A stretch of DNA of 12,382 nt from DATDRM01 sp035291705. Its GTDB lineage: Bacteria; Chloroflexota; Anaerolineae; Anaerolineales; UBA4823. Shown in pieces: positions 5,583-12,382 of the stretch (its first letter is position 1; each line of letters starts with the position of its first letter). The translations under genes and the position numbers were made by a program. Under the pieces are notes generated by a model that was not told the DNA's origin, did not search any database, and saw only the letters and a list, made by a program, of their open reading frames with translations. The stretch is taken from assembly GCA_035291705.1 (NCBI GenBank), contig DATDRM010000344.1, forward strand, positions 1 to 12,382. Reading direction: 5' to 3'.

Positions 5583-7763
5583 TTATCCAAGTGGTTTGAA
5601 GCGGTAGATATACAGACCCTGCATCTGGGTGACGATATAGACGATGTCATTGACGACGTCACAGGCCCAGGTGCCGTACACGCCTTGAACCACCCCGGCT
5701 ATCTTTGGTTGGCTCAAATCGGCGACATCGTAGGCCATCAACCCGCTAACGAACAGGTAGCTGCCGGCCTTCGTCAAACCGGGACTGTTGGCAAAGACCA
5801 TAGGAGCCGCAGCCACTTCGACCGGTTTTAACGGGTTGGATATATCAAAGGTCTTGACGCCCATGGGCGGCGGCAGGCTGGCAAACAGCTGCTCACCGGC
5901 CGCGAGAATCCCGGAGGGCATTAATGGCATCATTCCCAGCATGGGGATTTTTTCTACTTCGGCTGGGTGGAGGGGGTCCGCCAGATCGAAGGCGCGCAGG
6001 GCGAGCGGTTCGCTTTGCTCCTCGTCAATGCCGCCATCCAGGGCAAAAAGGGTCGAGCCACTTACTGCCAGCGACCAGCGTTCATTCGGAACATCAACAA
6101 ATCCGGCGGCTTGTGGATCGTTGGGATTTGAGATATCGATAGTCCACAACCCTTGCCCGGGATAAAAGGCATCATTGCCTCCCCAGCCGGACAGGTAGGC
6201 CGTATTTCCTGATATGGCGATATCATGCGCGCCATCGGAAGCCGCGAAGTCTGAAACGGCGCCCACCTGGACGGGTTTAGACGGGTCTGAAATATTATAA
6301 ACATGGAAAGGGTAGTTTGAATCTGAAATAAAAGCATATTCGCCAACCACCTCCAGGCCACTGGGCACCTGGAGATTTAGATCCTTGCGGCTGTTGTCGT
6401 AGCTCACCTCAGCCAGCCGGCCGGGGTCGGCGATGTTCACCACCCGGAAGCCGCTGGTCCGGCCAATGACATAGGCGTAATCGCCCTGCGCTTTAATCCC
6501 AAACAGCCAGTCTGGAACGGGCGTCTCATAGTGACCGATCCGTACCGGGCTGCCAGGCTGGCTGACATCGACGATCGTGAGTCCGTAAGCCTGGTCGGTG
6601 ATGTAGAGCGTCTTGCCTAACGCGAACACTCCTCGTTCGGAGGTCTCCTCAACTGTGAACTCAAACCCGCCGACGCTGGTGGGCATCACGCCAATCTGTG
6701 CGGGTTCGACAGGCCTGGAAACATCAAGGACGTGTAGGCCGTCCAAATCGTCCACGAGGTAAACCAGGCTCCCATCCACCGCCAACCCCGAGGCAACCTG
6801 GGTATCAGACCTGCCGGCGAAGGCGGGTTGGGCCGGGTTGGAAATATCTACCACGACCAGCCCATCCTGTACTGCTGCGAGGCAGAGATATTCGCCGCAG
6901 ACGCGCACGCTGGAAAAGCTGTAACTTTCATGGCGAGGGTCGGGAACGTCCATCAAGGTGAACATCCCCACCTTTTGCGGGCTTTCAGGATTTGAGACAT
7001 CCACCGCCAACAAACCCTGGCTGTTGACGTCAACCAGGTAGGCATAATTTCCAACCACGGCAATAGATAACATTGTGCCGGGGACACTTCCGCTGCTCAA
7101 CTCGACCGGATTTTGGGGAGACGAGATGTCCACGATATACAGCCCGCTCGGATTGCAGGCCAGATATGCCCGGTTATCTTTAAGTGCAACTGCCTGGCAG
7201 CCCGGTGTTTTCGGTTCTATGGAGCTGACTAGCGCCGGATGGGCGGGATTGCTAATATCGAGGATATGCAGACCGCCATAACGGATTGCAACGTAGGCGT
7301 ACTTCCCAGCCAGCTGGGCGCCCAGCACGATGCCCGGCAGGACTTGGCTCTGCCCGATCAGCTTTGGCGCAGCGGGCGTTGAAACATCTAAACTTACCAG
7401 GCGTGGCCCCTGTCCCAGGTAGGCAATATCGCCATACACAGCGACCGCATAGGCGCTGCCCCCGATCTGTCCCAGGAACTCGAAGTTTGTTTCCATCCCC
7501 GGCTCAACCGGCAGGTCCATGCCTGGTAAAGGAGGTTGCCCCTCTGCCGGTACAGTAGGCAGTTCCCCTCCCGGTTCTGCAGTCGGCTTGATCCCCTCCT
7601 GAGTAGGGATCCCTTTTTCAGCCAGCTGGGTCTGCTGGACATAGATCGTGCTTTGCGGCCCTTCATTTTCAGGTCGGGGGGAAATTCCAAGTGTCTGGCA
7701 GGCAAGCGCAACCAGGCAGAGCATCACGGCAAAAAGCAAGAAACGCTTGAATGGTGTTTTCAT
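5583..7763 (-). CDS. LVIVD-repeat beta-propeller lipoprotein
   Basis: This 726-residue surface lipoprotein begins with a basic, hydrophobic signal peptide (MKTPFKRFLLFAVMLCLVAL) and a lipobox-like ALAC with Cys22 as the lipidation site. A Pro/Glu/Gln-rich linker follows to about residue 92. The rest is some 13-14 degenerate copies of the LVIVD repeat, spaced about 45 residues apart, each with a core like LxIVDISNPxxPxxVG. Examples are LHILDISNPAHP, LVVVDISNPAQP and LWTIDISNPNDP. Proteins of this family are predicted beta-propellers on the outer cell surface with binding or adhesive roles; no enzyme is established. Start support: GGGAGGTGG about five bases before the ATG. The minus-strand neighbour upstream is 134 bp away, so the gene probably has its own promoter; TAGAAT at 7786-7791 is a weak -10 candidate. 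Confidence 0.93.
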   Translation of the reverse strand: MKTPFKRFLLFAVMLCLVALACQTLGISPRPENEGPQSTIYVQQTQLAEKGIPTQEGIKPTAEPGGELPTVPAEGQPPLPGMDLPVEPGMETNFEFLGQIGGSAYAVAVYGDIAYLGQGPRLVSLDVSTPAAPKLIGQSQVLPGIVLGAQLAGKYAYVAIRYGGLHILDISNPAHPALVSSIEPKTPGCQAVALKDNRAYLACNPSGLYIVDISSPQNPVELSSGSVPGTMLSIAVVGNYAYLVDVNSQGLLAVDVSNPESPQKVGMFTLMDVPDPRHESYSFSSVRVCGEYLCLAAVQDGLVVVDISNPAQPAFAGRSDTQVASGLAVDGSLVYLVDDLDGLHVLDVSRPVEPAQIGVMPTSVGGFEFTVEETSERGVFALGKTLYITDQAYGLTIVDVSQPGSPVRIGHYETPVPDWLFGIKAQGDYAYVIGRTSGFRVVNIADPGRLAEVSYDNSRKDLNLQVPSGLEVVGEYAFISDSNYPFHVYNISDPSKPVQVGAVSDFAASDGAHDIAISGNTAYLSGWGGNDAFYPGQGLWTIDISNPNDPQAAGFVDVPNERWSLAVSGSTLFALDGGIDEEQSEPLALRAFDLADPLHPAEVEKIPMLGMMPLMPSGILAAGEQLFASLPPPMGVKTFDISNPLKPVEVAAAPMVFANSPGLTKAGSYLFVSGLMAYDVADLSQPKIAGVVQGVYGTWACDVVNDIVYIVTQMQGLYIYRFKPLG

Positions 7764-7897
7764 TGTCCACCTCCCTATTTATCTGATTCTATCAACCAAT
7801 TGCCTGGATTTAGCCCGCTTTTACCTCTCAAAAATGATAAATAGCAGCCAAGTCGCCCTGCCAACCATACCTTTGATGGCCATAATAATCCGCCAGA

Positions 7898-8692
7898 TCA
7901 ATCTTCAATCACCACTCGCGGCAGTATCTTCGCGCCCCCGATCATCCACGATAAGGGAATCACGGCCCTGAAATCGGCCAGGCCTTTGCCCAGCGTTCGG
8001 TAATAGGCATCCATCTTTTCTTCCATCTCTGCAAAATCGGCGCTGGCGATCTTTTCTAAAGAATCGTATCCACCTCCGCAGAGATGCTTGACAGTTTTGC
8101 CACGCACATAAGCCAGACGCGAAATGTCTACCTTATGCACCAGGGCGATAACAAAAGCTATTGGTATTCCAGTAGCGCTTGAGAGCTGAACCCTTCCTGC
8201 TTCCGTCCGAGCGGCTTCCAGGAGATCCAGATTCGATCCCATTCTCAGCTTTTTCAGCGTCTCCAGATACCTGGCATCTATATCATTACCAACATCGATA
8301 AACTCGCGCAACGGAGTTTTGAAGGGTAAAACCCAGCGCATGAGGTAATTGAGGGCCTGGATGAGCTGGTCAAAGTCGAAATCGGACCGCTGAAGGAAAG
8401 CCATGCAATCCTCCCGGTTTGCGACTTGCTGAACGAGTTTTGAGTAAGTTCCGATCCCCCGCGTCTCTAACTTTTCGAGGTGGGTGGCAATGCTGTCGAT
8501 ATAGGCCGCCATGTCACCCTGGTCTTGCAGGTAACCTCGCCGTATTTTCTTAGCGTATAACTGGGCTTCTTGCATTGTATGGTTGTAGTGTTCCTGCACG
8601 AAGCCATAGGCAAGAACACTGAGGAGCTTCCTAATCAAGTCTTCGTAGCTCCACAGCGTTTGTTTTTTGACGCTATCCCAATCGATCTTCAC
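7898..8692 (-). CDS. DUF4332-like helix-hairpin-helix protein
   Basis: A 264-residue, mostly alpha-helical cytoplasmic protein. Residues about 155-223 follow the DUF4332 pattern: LLEAARTEAGRVQLSSATGI, then a helix with a histidine (IALVHKVDISRLAYVRG), then GGGYDSLEKIASAD. These are tandem helix-hairpin-helix-like units that in relatives are thought to bind nucleic acid or protein. The first 150 residues are charged helices with no family I recognise. The tail (about 236-264) is weakly hydrophobic and lacks a full membrane span. I start at GTG 8692 (KVKIDWDSV), which has AAAGG ten bases upstream. A longer reading from TTG 8728 adds twelve residues but has no ribosome site. Function is unknown; neighbours give no clear clue. 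Confidence 0.75.
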   Translation of the reverse strand: MKIDWDSVKKQTLWSYEDLIRKLLSVLAYGFVQEHYNHTMQEAQLYAKKIRRGYLQDQGDMAAYIDSIATHLEKLETRGIGTYSKLVQQVANREDCMAFLQRSDFDFDQLIQALNYLMRWVLPFKTPLREFIDVGNDIDARYLETLKKLRMGSNLDLLEAARTEAGRVQLSSATGIPIAFVIALVHKVDISRLAYVRGKTVKHLCGGGYDSLEKIASADFAEMEEKMDAYYRTLGKGLADFRAVIPLSWMIGGAKILPRVVIED

Positions 8693-8755
8693 TTTCGTCC
8701 GACCTTTGCTGGTGGTATGGCAGCCCAATAATCCGCCTCAGCCACCGAGCGCAGC

Positions 8756-8773
8756 TAGCAAGACTCCTTGCTA
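8756..8773. repeat. Short perfect hairpin between the DinB and DUF4332-like genes
   Basis: TAGCAAG and CTTGCTA form a 7-bp stem around the loop ACTC. Neither side is followed by a T-run, so it is not a Rho-independent terminator. It lies in the 150-bp gap 8693-8842, which otherwise holds nothing recognisable. An RNA-stability or Rho-linked role is possible but unsupported. Confidence 0.5.
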
Positions 8774-8842
8774 AATTACCGCCAAGTTCAGCCTCAAGGC
8801 GCGCGGTTGGAACTCCCAGCAGGTTGTATGCCAGCGACCTGG

Positions 8843-9307
8843 TCACTTAGCTTGTAAGCCTTTGAGATAGTCGATCTGACCAGCATGGTGCGCTTCATGA
8901 GCCGGCCCCGAAGAAAGAATGAGTTCTAGTAAAGTCCGGTTCCATTCTGCCACGGGGATCGTTAGGAGCTCATCTTCGGAAACTTGCGCCAGCGCCAGCT
9001 TGAGCCGATGATGGGCGTCTCGGAGCTGACCGAGGGCAGCTTGCCATTCGATCTCATCGCCGGAATGATCGGTCCACACCGGTGAAGCAGCCTGGCCTTG
9101 CTTCAACATATCGATCTGCCACTCTTTGGACGCTATCAAGTGCTCCACGATTTGCCAGATTGAATTCTGCTTGGGCAGAGGCTTCCACAGCGCTTGAGTC
9201 ACTGATATGCCGCTGAGTGCTTCCAGCACCGCTGGATAGTCACCATTTGGCCCCTCAAACACACTGTCAAAGTGGGCGATCAAGGCTTGAACGAGTGGAT
9301 TCGGCAT
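8843..9307 (-). CDS. DinB-like four-helix metalloprotein
   Basis: A 154-residue protein of the DinB/DfsB superfamily, a four-helix bundle that holds a divalent metal through three histidines. Here His56 sits in WQIVEHLIAS on the second helix, and His137 and His141 sit in AHEAHHAGQIDYLKG on the last helix, the expected layout (HxxxH-x-GQ). Length is normal for the family. Some members are thiol-dependent transferases or stress proteins; the role here cannot be read from sequence. Start support: AAGGAG about nine bases before the ATG. It lies 139 bp after the DUF1697 stop on the same strand, across a hairpin-rich gap, so it may be a separate transcript. Confidence 0.9.
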   Translation of the reverse strand: MPNPLVQALIAHFDSVFEGPNGDYPAVLEALSGISVTQALWKPLPKQNSIWQIVEHLIASKEWQIDMLKQGQAASPVWTDHSGDEIEWQAALGQLRDAHHRLKLALAQVSEDELLTIPVAEWNRTLLELILSSGPAHEAHHAGQIDYLKGLQAK

Positions 9308-9334
9308 CGTCGGATCTCCTTCGTGTGGCTTGAA

Positions 9335-9395
9335 CTCGCAAGCGAGCCGCCAAACGAGGCAGGTAACCTGCCGTGCTCTGCTACGCTCCGCGTAG
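9335..9395. repeat. Cluster of three perfect inverted repeats
   Basis: Three hairpins lie within 61 bases between the DUF1697 and DinB genes. They are CTCG-CAAG-CGAG (9335-9346), GGCAGGT-A-ACCTGCC (9358-9372, a 15-base near-palindrome) and CTACGC-TCC-GCGTAG (9381-9395). None is followed by a T-run on either strand. They could be operator sites for the DinB gene, an RNA-processing element or a dispersed GC-rich repeat. Nothing else was seen in the 139-bp gap. Confidence 0.6.
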
Positions 9396-9446
9396 TCGGG
9401 TTCACGCGTAGGTCAGGCGGCGTGAATAACATAGCACAGGTTGGCC

Positions 9447-10004
9447 TCAACGCTCGGAGGCTGAGTATTTTGCGGCTACCTTTTTGACTGTGTTTACCCC
9501 GCGCAGCGTTGATCGCCTGCCAAGCGTCTTCTCAAGGACCGCGTTTGAAAAGGTGGATTCGCTTTGCTTCGTGCGACACAACCAGTATATCTCACGTTCA
9601 TGAACACGGAAATCGTCGATTTCCGTTCTCAACGCCATCAGCTTTCGCTTGGCCTCGTCGTCGAGCGCGTCGGCCAGGAAGGCAATGTTAAGCGCCGCGG
9701 CCGCAACCAGATCAGACTGGTGGAATGGTTCGTAATTCGCGATATCAGATAATTCTGTATCAGTCCTGATAAATGTGGCCACATCATAACCCAGTGCTTC
9801 ACGCAGCTGGTTCTCGATTTTCTTTTCGAGGGACTTTGCATCCGTCGATGGCGTCTCAAAAAGGACATTACCGCTCGCAATAAAAGTCTCGACGCTTGAG
9901 AAGCCTAAGGCCTCGAAGAGTTGGCGCAAGTAGTCCATCTTGACGGTATGACCGCCGACGTTTATGGCTCGCAGAAATGCAATAAATCGCGACTTGGTGT
10001 GCAC
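9447..10004 (-). CDS. DUF1697 family protein
   Basis: A 185-residue cytoplasmic protein matching DUF1697 along its length. The diagnostic start is FIAFLRAINVGGHTVKMDYL (residues 7-26), followed by LFEALGFSSVETFIASGNVLF and a C-terminal segment with RTKQSESTFSNAVLEKTLGR and a Thr-rich NTVKK end. The family has a ferredoxin-like fold and no established function. I start at GTG 10004: GGAG at 10010-10013 is five bases upstream, and the conserved block begins six residues in, as is usual. A longer reading from 10037 would overlap the EamA gene by eight bases and add eleven non-conserved residues. The transporter stop is 25 bp upstream, so the two are probably co-transcribed. Confidence 0.92.
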   Translation of the reverse strand: MHTKSRFIAFLRAINVGGHTVKMDYLRQLFEALGFSSVETFIASGNVLFETPSTDAKSLEKKIENQLREALGYDVATFIRTDTELSDIANYEPFHQSDLVAAAALNIAFLADALDDEAKRKLMALRTEIDDFRVHEREIYWLCRTKQSESTFSNAVLEKTLGRRSTLRGVNTVKKVAAKYSASER

Positions 10005-10029
10005 CCTATCTCCGAAGAGGGCCGCCTGA

Positions 10030-10986
10030 CTAAACACAGCGCGGTAAAACTTGCCCAGATCGTTCCTGACATTCCGCTTGCGGCGCGGGCCTCTTTTTCG
10101 AAGGTATCAGGGCACCTACGAGCACACCCGCCAATACAAAAACTCCCCCGATCAGGAAGTTCAACCTGATTTCCTCTCCAGCCAATGTGGATGCTACGAC
10201 AATGGTAACAAGGGGTATGATCACAAATCCGTAGGACGTTCCTGATGCGGTCCATTTCCCCAATACGAACATGTAAAGTAGAAAAGCGATAATTGTAACG
10301 AAAATAACCAGGTAGATAAATGCGAGCAAGGTGTTGGTTTGAGCAGGGAGCTTCCATTCCTCCCCCCTGACCAGCGATACGGTTCCCAGGATGATCGCGC
10401 CTACCGTCATACCAATCGCATTCGTCATGATTGGGGGATTAGGGGGAAATTTCTTGATCAGCACCCCACCTTCAGCCACAAAAACCGCGGCAAGGATAAT
10501 CGCGGCGATATGCGATAGAGAAATATGGGCACCTGAAGCCCCACCAACCGTAATTGCAATCCCAACAATTGCCAGTAACGAGCCAAACAAGCCTCGGACG
10601 TTGATCCTTTCGACCCCGTGTAGAGCAGAAAGAAACAATGTCAGAAGAGGCACCATCGCCATCAATATTTGGTAAAGGCTGGCCGGGGTAGCCACCAAAC
10701 CCCAGGCGATTAGAGTAAAAGCCAAACCTACAGTCAAGGTTCCGAATACCAAAGCACCCAACAAAGCGCGCCCTTTCGGAATTTGAATCTTACGAAAATA
10801 AGCAAGCCCCCAAAATACGAGCGCGGCAAGAGCAAAACGGGAAGCCGCCGCCCAGAAAGGCGCTAATTCCGCGTAGGTCATGCGAATGGCAACCGAGGCG
10901 CCTCCACCTACAAGAATGAAAGTGCCAAAGGCGATTAAGGTCGGACGTGCGGGTAAAGCCGAGCTGGCAGTGTTTTGAGCGATCAT
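10030..10986 (-). CDS. EamA/DMT superfamily transporter
   Basis: A 318-residue inner-membrane protein with about ten hydrophobic helices in two EamA repeats (roughly residues 16-147 and 157-292). Family marks include LAPFWAAASRFALAALVFW in repeat 1, and in repeat 2 the LAGEEIRLNFLIGGVFVLAG end that corresponds to the usual GE-x-L/GxxLIxxG pattern. Such carriers export amino acids, nucleotides or other small metabolites; the substrate is not predictable here. The last 25 residues form a charged tail with two Cys, unusual but short. GGAGG at 10994-10998, seven bases before the ATG, fixes the start. The aldo/keto reductase stop is 63 bp upstream, so read-through from that gene is likely. A weak internal promoter (TTGAAT, 15 bp, TAAAAT at 11031-11057) is also possible. 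Confidence 0.92.
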   Translation of the reverse strand: MIAQNTASSALPARPTLIAFGTFILVGGGASVAIRMTYAELAPFWAAASRFALAALVFWGLAYFRKIQIPKGRALLGALVFGTLTVGLAFTLIAWGLVATPASLYQILMAMVPLLTLFLSALHGVERINVRGLFGSLLAIVGIAITVGGASGAHISLSHIAAIILAAVFVAEGGVLIKKFPPNPPIMTNAIGMTVGAIILGTVSLVRGEEWKLPAQTNTLLAFIYLVIFVTIIAFLLYMFVLGKWTASGTSYGFVIIPLVTIVVASTLAGEEIRLNFLIGGVFVLAGVLVGALIPSKKRPAPQAECQERSGQVLPRCV

Positions 10987-11049
10987 AAAAATTCCTCCAA
11001 TTTTGGGGTATTTAAGGTCTTGATACTGTTATTTTACTCTATTATGGTT

Positions 11050-11907
11050 TCATTCAAACAAAGGCTTCATGCTCGCTCTGGCAGCCAGGCCCTTCATCTC
11101 GTCATCCGCAGGCTTGCGCTGGAATCGTTGGGCAGCATCCAATACTATGGGCAGGAGATGGATGTCGGCAACGCTGTTCAAAAAGACCGCCGGTTCCCCA
11201 AGCACCCAATGGACGGCGAGGTCGATGTCTGCTTGATCCTCGAGGGGCTCATACCAGGTGCTGCGAGTTTGCGGACGGTCGCCCCATGCTGCACGGGTGA
11301 TCGATTTGATCGTCTGGATCGCAACATTCCGCTCCGCGCAGACCCTGAAAAGCTCCTTTACGTCCGCCGCATACCTTGGATTTTGCATCATCGGATAATT
11401 GTACGGGAGCAGCACCGAGTCAAAATCGAAGCGCTCCAGGGCGCTTTTGTGCAGGCGGGGGATCTCAGTTCCGTGACCCGTAACACCGATAAAGCGGACC
11501 AATCCTTGTTCACGAGCTTCGATGAATGCTTCCAATGCCCCGCTGAGTCCCATGGCGACCTCCCATTCTTCCTGTGTCGAAAGATTGTGGATCTGGAACA
11601 GGTCGACATGGTCCGTTTGTAGCAACTCCAGAGACCTCAGCAGGGATTCGCGTGCGGCCTGACGAGTGCGCGCTTCAGTCTTCGTCGCCAGGAAGAACTG
11701 GTCCCGGTAGTGCTTCATCCAAGGGCCGATGCGTCGCTCTGACTCACCATAGCTGGCAGCGGTGTCGATATGATTGATGCCATGCTCGAGCAACAAATCA
11801 AGGGTCGCATCTGCTTCGACTTGCGTGACTGCATACAGCGCTGCTCCTCCGAAGAGGACACGTGTGCTCTCATGTCTGGTCCGTCCAAATGGCTTTTTAG
11901 GGATCAT
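11050..11907 (-). CDS. Aldo/keto reductase
   Basis: This 285-residue cytoplasmic oxidoreductase uses NADPH to reduce aldehydes or ketones in a TIM barrel. The full catalytic tetrad is present: Asp48 and Tyr53 in HIDTAASYGESE, Lys76 in FLATKTEART and His107 in VDLFQIHNLS. The GVTGHG segment at 141-146 fits the loop after strand five. The C-terminal part is typical of COG0667/COG1453-like single-domain members, and no 4Fe-4S cysteine motif is seen. The real substrate is unknown. AGGAG at 11916-11920, eight bases before the ATG, fixes the start. A promoter with an embedded palindrome lies about 100 bp upstream. It is first in a likely operon with the EamA transporter and DUF1697 gene. Confidence 0.94.
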   Translation of the reverse strand: MIPKKPFGRTRHESTRVLFGGAALYAVTQVEADATLDLLLEHGINHIDTAASYGESERRIGPWMKHYRDQFFLATKTEARTRQAARESLLRSLELLQTDHVDLFQIHNLSTQEEWEVAMGLSGALEAFIEAREQGLVRFIGVTGHGTEIPRLHKSALERFDFDSVLLPYNYPMMQNPRYAADVKELFRVCAERNVAIQTIKSITRAAWGDRPQTRSTWYEPLEDQADIDLAVHWVLGEPAVFLNSVADIHLLPIVLDAAQRFQRKPADDEMKGLAARASMKPLFE

Positions 11908-12012
11908 GGGCTATACTCCTTTGATATCGGGATGAGCGCAATCTGAAGTAATTGGGAGTAATATTCAAGTACCAGGCGAGCTTGTGTTCAGATTCGTAGT
12001 TCACGCCTGATA

Positions 12013-12041
12013 ATAGTATATACCGATTTGGTATGTGTAAC
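12013..12041 (-). promoter_or_regulatory. Putative promoter of the aldo/keto reductase operon
   Basis: On the minus strand, GTTACA (12036-12041) and TACTAT (12013-12018) are separated by exactly 17 bp, as for a sigma-70-type promoter. Transcription would start near 12006 with a leader of about 100 nt. A palindrome fills the spacer. Hexamer matches are moderate, so this is a candidate. Confidence 0.45.
12020..12034. promoter_or_regulatory. Putative repressor operator ATACC-N5-GGTAT
   Basis: ATACC and GGTAT form perfect 5-bp arms around the centre GATTT. Sites of the form ATACCnnnnnGGTAT are common for TetR-type and related dimeric repressors, in which case binding between -35 and -10 would shut off the reductase promoter. 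No regulator gene lies in this window, so the protein partner is unknown. Confidence 0.45.
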
Positions 12042-12134
12042 ACGAACACTCACACCACCATGAAAACAGAATACACCAAAAGTCGGAGCATCTCGGTTTT
12101 AGTCATTAGTATCATCCCGAATCAATTCATACTG

Positions 12135-12140
12135 TATAAT
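12135..12140 (+). promoter_or_regulatory. Putative -10 box for the Tat lipoprotein gene
   Basis: A perfect TATAAT lies 65 bp before the GTG start. No convincing -35 was found, so this is weak. Apart from the promoter elements noted, the gap 11908-12205 shows nothing recognisable. Confidence 0.3.
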
Positions 12141-12205
12141 CCCTGCTACCTTTAATCCAAATCCTACTGTTTGTATGGATATGTGTGTCCGGAAGGAAGA
12201 GAATA

Positions 12206-12382
12206 GTGGCAAAGCCAGCTTCCAATTCAATTTTAAGTCGAAGAGACTTTCTGCGCATTAGCATAGCCCTGGGTGGAGCGGCTGCTCTGACTTCATTCCT
12301 GGAAGGATGTTCTAAGGCCGAAATAGATCCGGGGACAATGATCTCTCCAACCGACACTCATGATATTCCAACGCTCATCCAG
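12206..12382 (+). CDS. Tat-exported lipoprotein, N-terminal part only
   Basis: The first 59 residues of a gene that runs off the window. A twin-arginine signal, SRRDFLRISIALGGAAALTS (residues 11-30), matches the S/T-RRxFLK consensus. It is followed by FLEGC, which places Cys35 as a lipid-anchor site. The mature start is acidic and polar (SKAEIDPGTM). Tat export means the protein folds in the cytoplasm first, often around a cofactor; many such proteins in this position are oxidoreductases or solute-binding proteins, but the function cannot be told from this piece. GTG at 12206 is chosen because AAGGA (12193-12197) is eight bases upstream and the Tat signal begins ten residues in. Confidence 0.88.
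   Translation, partial: MAKPASNSILSRRDFLRISIALGGAAALTSFLEGCSKAEIDPGTMISPTDTHDIPTLIQ

Noticed and set aside
5433..5831. 132-codon plus-strand open frame across the end of the LVIVD gene.
   Set aside because: It overlaps the LVIVD coding end and the SGNH remnant on the other strand, has no ribosome site and no recognisable sequence.
8729..9446. DinB gene flanked by hairpin-containing gaps, like an integron cassette with attC sites.
   Set aside because: No RYYYAAC/GTTRRRY core pair with the right spacing was found in either gap, and there is no integrase.
10997..11006. CCAATTTTGG palindrome touching the EamA ribosome binding site, as a possible translational switch.
   Set aside because: Only a 4-bp stem with a 2-base loop, too weak to hide the ribosome site.

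Overview
The window looks like chromosomal DNA from a free-living bacterium of roughly 50% GC. The protein content points, by inference only, to Chloroflexota (Anaerolineae-like). The hints are an LVIVD-repeat lipoprotein, a DUF4332-like helix-hairpin-helix protein, an HTH_34-type winged-helix regulator paired with a small membrane protein, and a Tat lipoprotein with a classic SRRDFLR signal. I see no rRNA, tRNA, CRISPR array, phage gene or transposase.

Left part (1-3441). A plus-strand cassette encodes a six-helix membrane protein, a one-domain winged-helix regulator that overlaps it by one base (TAATG), and a 12-helix MFS exporter. Ahead of it lies an extended -10 promoter, and a 10-bp direct repeat (half of it also an inverted repeat) sits on the predicted transcription start. 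An 8-bp piece of that repeat recurs just before the MFS gene. The cassette reads as a self-regulated sensing/export unit. A pirin gene converges on the MFS gene with no base between the two stop codons.

Middle part (3442-5582). A secreted jelly-roll-like protein has its own strong Rho-independent terminator. Beyond it lies a decayed patch. A 68-residue antitoxin-like ORF is intact and overlaps a nucleotidyltransferase gene that carries a frameshift and has lost its C-terminus. Facing them is a broken SGNH-hydrolase gene that has lost its N-terminal catalytic block.

Right part (5583-12382). A run of minus-strand genes reads, in transcription order, aldo/keto reductase, EamA-family transporter, DUF1697 protein, DinB-like protein, DUF4332-like protein and a 726-residue LVIVD beta-propeller lipoprotein. 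The aldo/keto reductase has a plausible promoter whose spacer holds a perfect 5-5-5 palindrome, a likely repressor site. The reductase, transporter and DUF1697 gene are close enough (63 and 25 bp) to form an operon. The gaps around the DinB gene contain several short perfect hairpins. The window ends inside a plus-strand Tat-exported lipoprotein gene.

No clearly new defence or biosynthetic system is visible. The most interesting items are the membrane-protein/winged-helix/MFS cassette with its operator, the broken nucleotidyltransferase pair with a surviving small partner, and the operator inside the reductase promoter.
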